Below are positions 43,400 through 50,434 of a stretch of 64,000 nt of DNA, in pieces. A model generated the notes under the pieces. That model searched no databases, was not told where the DNA came from, and was given only the letters and a program-made list of their open reading frames with translations. The DNA comes from Halorubrum sp. DM2 (lineage in GTDB: Archaea; Halobacteriota; Halobacteria; Halobacteriales; Haloferacaceae). The first letter of the stretch is position 1. The number at the start of each line of letters is the position of its first letter. The DNA lies in NCBI RefSeq assembly GCF_901686465.1, contig NZ_LR594487.1, positions 1,733,650 through 1,797,649 on the forward strand. The letters are read 5' to 3'. A program made the position numbers and the translations under genes.

Positions 43400-43453
43400 A
43401 CACGACAATCCGACCCCCAAGAAATCTCGTTAAAACGCGGGACTGCGAACCGA

Positions 43454-44338
43454 CTATTCAGTCTCGAAGTCGGTCGTCAGTTCGCCGACTCCCTCGACGC
43501 CGACCGTGACGGTGTCGCCGTCGCCGAGCAGCACCGGGGGCTCGCGGTAGACGCCGACGCCGGGGGGAGTCCCCGTAAACACCAGATCCCCCGGTTTCAA
43601 CGTGAACGCCTGACTACAGAACGAGACCAGCTCGTCCACGCCGAAGATCAGGTTCGATGTCGAGGACTCCTGAAGCCGCTCGCCGTTGACCTCCGCGAAT
43701 ATCTCCAGAGCGTGCAGATCCTCCACCTCGTCGGTCGTGACGAGGTCGGGACCGGTCGGTGCGAACGTGTCGAGGCTCTTCCCGCGGACCCACTGGCCGT
43801 CGCCGTGCTGGAGGTCGCGCGCGGAGACGTCGTTGCCGACAGTGAAACCGGCGACGCGGTCGAGCGCCTCGTCGGGGTCGACGCGGCGCGTCTCCTCGCC
43901 GATGACGGCGACGAGTTCGGCCTCGTAGTCGACCTTCTCGGTGTACTCGGGGTCCCAGCGCACCGCGTCCTCGGGACCGACGACCGAGGTCGGGAACTTC
44001 GAGAAGAGAACGGGTTCGTCGGGGATCGGGTTGTCGCCCTCCTCGGCGTGGTCGCGGTAGTTCAGCCCGACGCAGACGACCTTCTGGGGGTCGTCGACGG
44101 GGGCGGCGCGGTCGAGGTCGGCGGGGTCGCGGAGGCCGACGCCGGTCGATTCGGCGTACTCGACCGCGAGGTCGGCCTTGCGCCGCCACTCCCAGTCCAC
44201 CAGCAGGTCGGTGGTCTTCGGGCCAATGTCGACGCCGGCGGCCGCGCCGGCCGTCGAGAGGTCGATCACGCCGGCGTCGGTCGCGACGCCGGTCCAAGGC
44301 GATTCGTCGTCCGCGGTTCGGTATTGTCCGATTCGCAT
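43454..44338 (-). CDS. Fumarylacetoacetate hydrolase-family protein
   Basis: A 294-aa FAH-superfamily enzyme. Catalytic and metal motifs: GLNYRDHAEE (about 92-101), the Glu pair in VDYEAELVAVIG (about 156-167), GNDVSARDLQ (about 188-197), KSLDTFAPTGP (about 205) and TGTPPGVG (about 257). Members hydrolyse acylpyruvates, decarboxylate oxaloacetate or hydrate/isomerise keto acids in ring-cleavage pathways. It follows the amidohydrolase gene by 36 bp and is probably its operon partner. Confidence 0.92.
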   Translation of the reverse strand: MRIGQYRTADDESPWTGVATDAGVIDLSTAGAAAGVDIGPKTTDLLVDWEWRRKADLAVEYAESTGVGLRDPADLDRAAPVDDPQKVVCVGLNYRDHAEEGDNPIPDEPVLFSKFPTSVVGPEDAVRWDPEYTEKVDYEAELVAVIGEETRRVDPDEALDRVAGFTVGNDVSARDLQHGDGQWVRGKSLDTFAPTGPDLVTTDEVEDLHALEIFAEVNGERLQESSTSNLIFGVDELVSFCSQAFTLKPGDLVFTGTPPGVGVYREPPVLLGDGDTVTVGVEGVGELTTDFETE

Positions 44339-44374
44339 GTGAAGTGTGTCGTTGAAAGAGAGATTTCGCGGGCG

Positions 44375-45730
44375 TTACAGGTCGATGCCGGCCTCGTCGA
44401 ACAGCCGTTCGCCGGAGGCGACGAACCGGTCGAACTCCTCGCGGACCTTCGGGTTCGTCAGCTCGCCGTCGCGCTTGACGACCTCGCCGTCGACGAGGAC
44501 GGTGTCGATATGCGAGGGGTCCGACTGGAACACGACGGTCTGGACCGGCGAGTGCGACGGGGCGGTCATGAAGTCGTTCGCGTCGAACAAGACGAGGTCG
44601 GCGCGCTTACCGGGGGTGATCGTCCCGATCTCGTCGTCGAGCTGGAGCGCCTTCGCGCCCTCGATGGTGGCCATTTCGAGGGTGTCGCGCGCGGAGATCG
44701 AGACCTCGGTGACCTCCTCGTCGCCCTCCAAGACCGCCTGGTTGTCGAACATACGCTGGAGCTGCATGCCGATCCGCATCTGGCTGCCCATGTCGCCGCT
44801 GACGTTCGAACAGACGTCGACGCCCCACGCGGGCCGGCCGCCCGCCTCCAGCACCTTGCCGGTGACGGGGATGCCGTGACCCATCTGCATCTCGACTTCC
44901 GGCGTCGACGAGAAGGAGACCCCCTGCTCGATCGCGTGGTCGATGTCCTCCTGCGAGAAGTGGTTCCCGTGGGCGACGTTGACGTCGGGACCGAGCAGGT
45001 CTTCGAGGCAGCCGAAGCCCTGGTAGTCGCCGCCGTACTCCGAGGACGGCCACAGCGCGGCCCCCATGTGGATCGTCGAGAGCGCGCCCAGATCGCGGGC
45101 CAGTTCCAGGTCGCCGCGGGCGGTCTCGTCGGTACAGAAGTCGGGACCACGGAGGCCGAGTGCCAGGCTGAGCAGGTCGTCCTCGCGGATCTGGTCCTCG
45201 TGGAGCTGTCGGATGTTCTCCTCGGGAAGTCCCACGTCGCTCTCGTACCACCACTTCGCCGAGTCGTCGCCGGGCGGGCCGTAGGTGTACACCGCGCGCA
45301 GCCCGCTGTCTTTCAGCGCGTCGACCGCGCGCTCGCCGTGTTCGAGCGTGTTCGGGTACGACCAGTCGAGCGCCGTCGTCGTCCCCGTGTGGAGCTTCTC
45401 GAAGGCACCGAAGAGGCCGCCGAGGTACATGTCCTCGGGCCGGTACAGCCCGGTGATGTTGCCGAGCATGTGGTCGAAGTACTCGTTCATCAGCGACCAG
45501 TCCCCGGCGATGCCGCGTACCTGCGTCTGCGCGAGGTGGATGTGCGAGTCGACGAATCCGGGCACGACGATGTGGCCGGACGCGTCGATCTCCTCGGCGT
45601 TCGACGCGGAGAGTCCGCCCCCCACCTCGACGATCTCGCCGTCCTCGATCAGGATGTCGGCCTCGTCGAGCGTCCCCACGTCCGGGTCGAGCGAGACCAC
45701 GGTCCCGTTTCGCACGATCGTTTGTGTCAT
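44375..45730 (-). CDS. Amidohydrolase-family deaminase/hydrolase (ATZ/TRZ-like)
   Basis: A 451-aa metal-dependent hydrolase of the cytosine-deaminase/ATZ-TRZ subgroup. The metal motif is DSHIHLAQ (about 62-69), then the third His in NVAHGNH (about 245-251), a catalytic-region WGVDVCSN (about 303) and the C-terminal beta-sandwich segment (TITPGKRADLVLFD). Relatives remove amino or halogen groups from N-heterocycles. First gene of the operon with the FAH enzyme. Its TTTTAACC box (about 27 bp upstream) is embedded between operators at 45744 and 45764, which fits repression by the divergent TetR. Confidence 0.9.
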   Translation of the reverse strand: MTQTIVRNGTVVSLDPDVGTLDEADILIEDGEIVEVGGGLSASNAEEIDASGHIVVPGFVDSHIHLAQTQVRGIAGDWSLMNEYFDHMLGNITGLYRPEDMYLGGLFGAFEKLHTGTTTALDWSYPNTLEHGERAVDALKDSGLRAVYTYGPPGDDSAKWWYESDVGLPEENIRQLHEDQIREDDLLSLALGLRGPDFCTDETARGDLELARDLGALSTIHMGAALWPSSEYGGDYQGFGCLEDLLGPDVNVAHGNHFSQEDIDHAIEQGVSFSSTPEVEMQMGHGIPVTGKVLEAGGRPAWGVDVCSNVSGDMGSQMRIGMQLQRMFDNQAVLEGDEEVTEVSISARDTLEMATIEGAKALQLDDEIGTITPGKRADLVLFDANDFMTAPSHSPVQTVVFQSDPSHIDTVLVDGEVVKRDGELTNPKVREEFDRFVASGERLFDEAGIDL

Positions 45731-45743
45731 GTTCGATAATAGG

Positions 45744-45763
45744 GTTTGACCAAGAGGTTAAAA
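45744..45763. promoter_or_regulatory. TetR-type operator, site B1 (degenerate)
   Basis: TTTGACC-N4-GGTTAAA is a weaker version of the operator, placed 20 bp from site B2 so that two dimers could bind on the same face of the helix. It overlaps the amidohydrolase TATA region. Confidence 0.5.
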
Positions 45764-45781
45764 GTTTACCGGGCGGTAAAG
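45764..45781. promoter_or_regulatory. TetR-type operator, site B2
   Basis: GTTTACC-N4-GGTAAAG, with perfect 6-bp arms TTTACC/GGTAAA (45765-45770, 45775-45780). It lies in the intergenic region between the amidohydrolase and the TetR gene, about 30 bp before the regulator's ATTATGTA promoter box, so self-regulation is likely. Confidence 0.72.
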
Positions 45782-45839
45782 TAGCGAGGGCGGTATCGAG
45801 GGGCGAGCGTATTATGTACCTCACACGTAGAGTGACGGT

Positions 45840-46523
45840 ATGAGCGAATCACAGGGCGGATCGGCGAGCGAGTCCGCCGAGTCCCCGACCGAAAACGCCG
45901 ACGCCGACGAGGGGTCGGGCGGCGAGACGGTGTCCTCTAAAGACACGAAGGAGGTGATCATGGAGGCGACCTTCCGCGCGCTGAGCAAGCACGGGTACAA
46001 GGACCTCCGGATGCGCGACATCGGCGAGGAGATGGACCTCACCCGGCAGGTGATCCACTACCACTTCGACGGGAAGTACGACCTGATGTCCTCGTTCCTC
46101 GAACACATCATCGACCAGTACGAGGGCAGCGTGGTCGTCGACGGCGACGCGGACCCTCGGACCGAACTCCGCGCTCGGGTCGACCAGTGTCTGTTCGGGC
46201 CCGAGTTCGAGGAGTTCAGCCACTGGGACCGGATGAAGGTGTACCACGAGCTGTACACGCAGGCGCAAAACGACGGCGACCACCGCGAGATATTCAACGA
46301 GCACTACGAGCGTATCCGCGGCAGTATCGTCGAAGTCGTCGAGGAGGGCATCGAGGAGGGCGTCTTCCGCGACGTCGACGCCGAGCGGATGGGCCAGCTC
46401 GTGACCGACGTCATCCACGCCGCTCGCGGCCGGCGGATCTCGCTCGGCCACGAGGACGCGCCCGAGGAGGCGCGGAAGGCGATAGACGAGTTCATTCTGG
46501 AGTCGCTCGAACAGACGGAGTAG
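45840..46523 (+). CDS. TetR/AcrR-family transcriptional regulator
   Basis: A 227-aa regulator. After a disordered acidic N-terminus (about 1-35) comes a TetR DNA-binding domain (about 37-90): IMEATFRALSKHGYKDLRMRDIG, then the recognition helix region DLTRQVIHYHF. The ligand domain (about 95-220) is helical and rich in acidic and aromatic residues. It sits in the middle of the catabolic cluster, with operators on its own and both outlying promoters. The ligand is presumably a substrate or CoA ester of the pathway. The last codons and stop are tandemly duplicated just downstream. Confidence 0.93.
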   Translation: MSESQGGSASESAESPTENADADEGSGGETVSSKDTKEVIMEATFRALSKHGYKDLRMRDIGEEMDLTRQVIHYHFDGKYDLMSSFLEHIIDQYEGSVVVDGDADPRTELRARVDQCLFGPEFEEFSHWDRMKVYHELYTQAQNDGDHREIFNEHYERIRGSIVEVVEEGIEEGVFRDVDAERMGQLVTDVIHAARGRRISLGHEDAPEEARKAIDEFILESLEQTE

Positions 46524-46573
46524 GCGGAGCAGACGGAGTAGGCGGAACGGACCCCTTCTGCGATCGGCTCGAC

Positions 46574-46945
46574 TCAGTCGTCGTCGACCGCGACGAGGCG
46601 CGGATCGCTTCTGTCGCGCCCCTCGCGGAGTCGATGGGAGCCGGCGAACCGAACGCGGTCGCCGGGAGACAGGTTTCCGTCGGCGGCCTGCGCGGTCAAC
46701 TGTACCTCGTCGAACCGCACCAGCGCAAGGTAATTCGGCGTGCGGACGTCGGGCGGCGTGGTCTCGACCGTCGTCGTCGCGACGACCGTCCCGGTTTCGA
46801 GTCGAACCGTCGCGGTGTCCGCCGACGAACGGCCGCAGTTCGGGCAGCGGCGGCGGTCGTAGTACCAGCGGTTCCCGCAGTCGTCGCAGACGAACGCGCG
46901 GTCGGCGGGGAGGTCGCGGTCGGTCGGGGTATCGCGGTCCGTCAC
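46574..46945 (-). CDS. Zn-ribbon/OB-fold protein (DUF35), thiolase partner
   Basis: A 123-aa DUF35 protein: zinc ribbon CDDCG (about 20) and CPNCG (about 34), followed by an OB-fold (VATTTVETTPPDVRTPNYLALVRFDEV, GDRVRFAGS). In archaea and bacteria such proteins bind thiolase-like enzymes and hold or channel CoA substrates, e.g. in the acetoacetyl-CoA thiolase/HMG-CoA synthase complex and in steroid aldolases. The start overlaps the thiolase stop by 4 bp (ATGA), as expected for a fixed-stoichiometry pair. Confidence 0.88.
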   Translation of the reverse strand: MTDRDTPTDRDLPADRAFVCDDCGNRWYYDRRRCPNCGRSSADTATVRLETGTVVATTTVETTPPDVRTPNYLALVRFDEVQLTAQAADGNLSPGDRVRFAGSHRLREGRDRSDPRLVAVDDD

Positions 46946-48138
46946 GCGCGCAACACCGTACAGACGCTGTTGTTTCCGAACCCGGCGACGTTGATCGCGA
47001 ATCCGGTCTCAGCCCCATCGACGCGTCGGTTCGCTGGGAGGTCGCCGCGCAGTTGCCAGACGAGTTCGACGATCTGCGAGAGGCCGGTCGCGCCGAGGGG
47101 ATGCCCGCGGGCCTTGAGCCCGCCGCCGGGGTTGACCGGAAGGTCGCCGTCGAGCGCGGTCTCGCCGTCGAGGGTCGCCTCCCACGCGGTGCCGGTCTCG
47201 TAGAAGCCGAGTTCCTCCAGTTCGATCAGTTCGAGGACCGTGAACGCGTCGTGGATACAGGCGACGTCGACGTCGTCGGGACCGATCCCCGCCCGGTCGA
47301 AGACCCGCGCGCCGGCGGTGCTGACGGAGTCGATGGAGAGCGGGTCGGACCGCTCCGCGACGGCGTGGGTCCCGGTGGCGCTTGCGATGCCGGCGACGCG
47401 GGGGGCGGACGACCCCGCTGTCTCTTGCCGAGTCAGGACGACCGCGGCGGCACCGTCCGACATCGGACAGCAGTCGTACAGTCGAAGCGGTGCGGCGACC
47501 ACCGGCGAGTCGAGCGCGTCCGCGACGTCGATCGGTTTTCGGAACTGCGCGACCGGGTTGTCGACCGCGTTGGCGTGGTTCTTCGCCGCGACCGCGGCGA
47601 GGGCTTCGCGGGGCGCGTCGTGGCGATCGAGGTACGCGCCGGCCGCGAGCCCGCCGAAGGAGGGGAGCGTTATCCCCTGCGCGTACTCCCGTCGGTGGAC
47701 GAGCCGGCTGATCGCCTCGGTGACGTCGCGCGTGTCGCCCGCAGACATCCGCTCGGCACCGACGATGAGGACGATATCGTCGTCGCCGCGCCCGACGCCC
47801 TCGCTGTGCCCGACGCCCTCACTGCCCTCGATGCGCTCGATACCCTCGACGCCGCGGTGGAAGGCGCTCGCGCCGGTCGCGCTCGTGTTCTCGATCCGGT
47901 CCGCGGACGCGCCGTCGAGGCCGAGCGTGGCCGCGAGCGCGTTCGCGAGGCCCGCGCTCTCGTCGAGCGCCTCCGCGAGGGCGTTGCCGAAGCGGAGCGC
48001 GTCGACCTCCGAGGGGTCGACCGCGGCGTCTGCGAGCGCGCGCTCGGCGGCCGTGGCCGCGAGATCGGTGAGCGAACGGCGGGAGTCGCTCTCGAACCGA
48101 GTCATGCCGACGCCGCTGACGCGGACATCAGTCGGCAT
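46942..48138 (-). CDS. Thiolase-family protein (SCP2/acetyl-CoA acetyltransferase-like)
   Basis: A 398-aa thiolase-fold protein. The N-terminal half opens VRVSGVGMTRFESDSRRSLTDLA. The C-terminal half has the active-site His in NPGGGLKARGHPLGATG (about residues 350-366) and the final INVAGFGNNSVCTVL. The usual nucleophilic Cys near residue 90 is not obvious: the segment reads ENTSATGASAFHRGVE, with Ser/Ala where Cys is expected. That resembles non-decarboxylating, aldolase-like thiolase homologues that work with DUF35 proteins. The ATG at 48138 overlaps the CoA-transferase end by 11 bp. Confidence 0.9.
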   Translation of the reverse strand: MPTDVRVSGVGMTRFESDSRRSLTDLAATAAERALADAAVDPSEVDALRFGNALAEALDESAGLANALAATLGLDGASADRIENTSATGASAFHRGVEGIERIEGSEGVGHSEGVGRGDDDIVLIVGAERMSAGDTRDVTEAISRLVHRREYAQGITLPSFGGLAAGAYLDRHDAPREALAAVAAKNHANAVDNPVAQFRKPIDVADALDSPVVAAPLRLYDCCPMSDGAAAVVLTRQETAGSSAPRVAGIASATGTHAVAERSDPLSIDSVSTAGARVFDRAGIGPDDVDVACIHDAFTVLELIELEELGFYETGTAWEATLDGETALDGDLPVNPGGGLKARGHPLGATGLSQIVELVWQLRGDLPANRRVDGAETGFAINVAGFGNNSVCTVLRA

Positions 48139-49423
48139 TCTCGCCGGCGTCGTCGCCGAACACGCCCAGTTCCGCGAGTCGGTCGATCTCGTCCTCGGAG
48201 TAGCCGTGGTCGCGGAACACCTCACGGTTGTGTTCGCCCAAAAGCGGCGGGGGGAGTTCGAACCCGCTCTCGGCGTTGCGGAACTTGAGCGGGTGTTCGA
48301 TCACGGGCACCTCGCCGAGTTCGGGGTGGTCGATCTCGGTGACGGTCCCGCGGGCGTTGATCTGGGGGTTGTCGAGCGCCTCCTCGACGCTGTAGACGGG
48401 ACCCGCCGGGACGCCGGCGTCCTCGGCGATGACCTCGATCCACTCGTCGGTCGTCTTGTCGGCGAGCGTCGCCTCGATCTCCGCTTCGAGTTCGTCGAGG
48501 TGTTCGACGCGGTCCGCGTTGGTCTCGAAGCGGTCGTCCTCGGGGAGGTCCGGGCGGTCGAGCGCCTCGCAGAGCTCGCCCCAGAGCTTCTCGTTGAGGA
48601 TACAAATGTTGATGAACCCGTCTTTCGTCTCGAACGTCTGGTACGGGGCGAGGACGGGGTCCTTGGTTCCCATGCGTTTCGTCTCCTCGCCGGCGAACAC
48701 CATGCCGGCCTGCTTGGTGAGCCACGGCAGGGTGGCTTCGAGCATGCCGAGGTCGATGTACTCGCCCTCGCCGGTCCGCTCGCGCCGGTAGAGGGCGGTG
48801 GTCGCGCCGAAGGCGGCCCACATCGCCGTGATCAGGTCCGTCATCGGAAGTCCGACCTTGACCGGCTGCCGGTCCGCCTCGCCGGTGACGCTCATGATCC
48901 CGCTCATCCCCTGAATGAGGAGGTCGTACCCGGACCGCTCGCGCCACGGCCCGGTCTGGCCGAACGCGGAGATCGCGAGGTAGATCAGGTTCTCGTTGCG
49001 TTCGGTAAGCGTGTCGTAGTCGACGTCGAGCCGTTCGGCGGTGCCCGGGCGGAAGTTCTGGATGAAGATGTCCGCCTCCTCGACCAGCTCGTACAGCGCC
49101 TCCTTGGCGTCGTCGTTTTTCAGGTCGAGTTCGAGGCTCTTCTTCCCGTAGCTCAGCGTCCAGTAGTACGGCGACTCTCCCTTGATGAACGGCGGACCCG
49201 AGTGGCGGACGGCGTCGCCGTAGCCGGGCTGTTCGATCTTGACGACCTCAGCCCCTTGGTTCGCCAGCATCGCCGAGCAGAAGCCGCCGGTGACGAACGT
49301 CGAGAGGTCGAGGACGGTGACGTCCTCGAGGATCTTTCCGCCGTTCGCGGGACCGCCGGCGGTTCGACTCGTGGAATCGTCGGCGTCGGAACCGTCGGCG
49401 TCGGAACCGTCGGCGTCGGTCAT
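48128..49423 (-). CDS. CaiB/BaiF-family type III CoA-transferase
   Basis: A 431-aa enzyme that moves CoA between carboxylic acids. Motifs: LDLSTFVTGGFCSAMLANQGAEVVKIE (shown in part; about 34-60), the catalytic Asp in GYDLLIQGMSG (about 164-174), and GLPMTDLITAMWAA (about 188). The N-terminus (1-28) contains repeated DGSDAD. A GAGGTGG Shine-Dalgarno 6 nt before the ATG is unusual for this window. Operator site C (49476) is upstream. First gene of an operon with the thiolase and DUF35 genes; it probably activates the pathway acid. Confidence 0.93.
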   Translation of the reverse strand: MTDADGSDADGSDADDSTSRTAGGPANGGKILEDVTVLDLSTFVTGGFCSAMLANQGAEVVKIEQPGYGDAVRHSGPPFIKGESPYYWTLSYGKKSLELDLKNDDAKEALYELVEEADIFIQNFRPGTAERLDVDYDTLTERNENLIYLAISAFGQTGPWRERSGYDLLIQGMSGIMSVTGEADRQPVKVGLPMTDLITAMWAAFGATTALYRRERTGEGEYIDLGMLEATLPWLTKQAGMVFAGEETKRMGTKDPVLAPYQTFETKDGFINICILNEKLWGELCEALDRPDLPEDDRFETNADRVEHLDELEAEIEATLADKTTDEWIEVIAEDAGVPAGPVYSVEEALDNPQINARGTVTEIDHPELGEVPVIEHPLKFRNAESGFELPPPLLGEHNREVFRDHGYSEDEIDRLAELGVFGDDAGENAD

Positions 49424-49475
49424 CGAACCACCTCGGCTGACGTGCGCGTTCGTCTCATTGGTGTCCGTACAGTTT

Positions 49476-49494
49476 GTTTACCGGATGGTAAAAC
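49476..49494. promoter_or_regulatory. TetR-type operator, site C
   Basis: GTTTACC-GGAT-GGTAAAAC, with perfect 6-bp arms TTTACC/GGTAAA (49477-49482, 49487-49492). It lies 53 bp before the CoA-transferase ATG, over the probable promoter. It is the third operator of the cluster and shares its arm sequence with sites A and B2. Confidence 0.72.
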
Positions 49495-49600
49495 TATCGG
49501 CGTCGACCATGATATACGATGCGTCGCCGAGTGGGTGACCGATAGCCGTCACCGTCGGTTCCCGTGGACACCGATCACGGTGGGGACGTGGAGGAAGTCC

Positions 49601-49629
49601 TCCCCCCACCCCTTCGTTTCGGGTGGAAA
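49601..49629 (-). promoter_or_regulatory. Origin recognition box, left ORB
   Basis: On the minus strand: TTTCCACCCGAAACGAAGGG followed by GTGGGGGG. It is the best match to the archaeal ORB pattern in the window. The G-run end points away from the AT-rich segment, and the site is inverted relative to the right ORB. Confidence 0.9.
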
Positions 49630-49680
49630 CCCGGGTTGGGGTGTGGGTGGTCGGTGGTCTGTGGACGGCGGTCGCTGTAC

Positions 49681-49800
49681 TAACAGTAAATACTGATACG
49701 AAAAACAATAAAATAACTACACTACTACTAATATAATTTTGAGAGGATTGTCGAGGGTACTATTCACAATATTTTGTATTAAAACCACCGATATATTAGC
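49681..49800. other. AT-rich duplex-unwinding element
   Basis: About 70% A+T in a genome of high G+C, with runs such as AAAAACAATAAAATAAC and AATATTTTGTATTAAAA. It lies exactly between the inverted ORBs. In archaeal origins this is where Orc1 melts the DNA for MCM loading. Confidence 0.85.
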
Positions 49801-49829
49801 CGCCCCTGACCCTCCCCCACCTGTTCGGC

Positions 49830-49858
49830 GTTCCACCCGAAACAAAGGGGTGTGGGGG
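49830..49858 (+). promoter_or_regulatory. Origin recognition box, right ORB
   Basis: TTCCACCCGAAACAAAGGGG followed by TGTGGGGG, inverted relative to the left ORB. The two share TTCCACCCGAAAC and AAGGGGTG. Confidence 0.9.
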
Positions 49859-50409
49859 TTCCCGATCGATACTATCACCGCGGCAAGGGGAACGGTACAG
49901 AAGACGACGGGCCGGCGGTTCGGGAGACAGTCCACCAACACTCCGAGAGAAGGAGATCCGACACCCCGAAAGAAGAATAATCGACGGGATCCGATTGACC
50001 GCTGAAACCCCACCGACGGCTCCCGGCACAGAGGCCAACGACCGGACCGATGCCCGACTGCGAATACGCGTAGTGACCGACACGTCGAATACGGAGGAAC
50101 GAGTCCAACCGCGGCCACGGCGTCGTTCCACGGGAAGCCGCCCTCGGTGCTTCGTCTCCTCGTTTCTCCCTTCTCTCATCGGACTCAAACGCTCCGTCGT
50201 TGGGCCTGAACGCTCCCGATCGACCCGACATCTTCCCGGCGTAACGTGGATGCCACCGAGAGAGGGTCGTTTCAACTCCAGAGAGCAACACTTTTGTACC
50301 GTCTCTTCGTTCGCTTCGAGTGTATCAACTGGACGTGGTCGGTCCACATTTCGACCACATATCCGCATATCCGGCTGGAGACGGCGTGAGAACCGAGTTG
50401 CTCGATCGT

Positions 50410-50433
50410 CTCCACCTGAAACGGAGGGGTTCA
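50410..50433 (+). promoter_or_regulatory. ORB at the orc1 start codon
   Basis: CTCCACCTGAAACGGAGGGG ends five bases before the orc1 ATG (50435). Orc1 bound here would cover the transcription or translation start, so self-repression is likely. Confidence 0.8.
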
Positions 50434-50434
50434 C

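Larger units (their letters stand above)
49595..50434. other. Replication origin region (oriC next to orc1)
   Basis: An 840-bp stretch without a gene between site C and orc1. It contains two inverted ORBs (49601-49629 and 49830-49858) around a very AT-rich segment (49681-49800), and a third ORB touching the orc1 start codon. This is the layout of haloarchaeal origins. The neighbours orc1, sec11 and polD1 are, from memory, those of oriC1 in Haloferax volcanii. The remaining ~550 bp (49860-50409) hold only degenerate motifs and several short spurious frames; I see no gene in it. Confidence 0.9.

Noticed and set aside
47240-49696. An 818-codon plus-strand frame across thiolase and CoA-transferase genes
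   Set aside because: It is a shadow of two well-recognised enzymes on the other strand, with no domain of its own.
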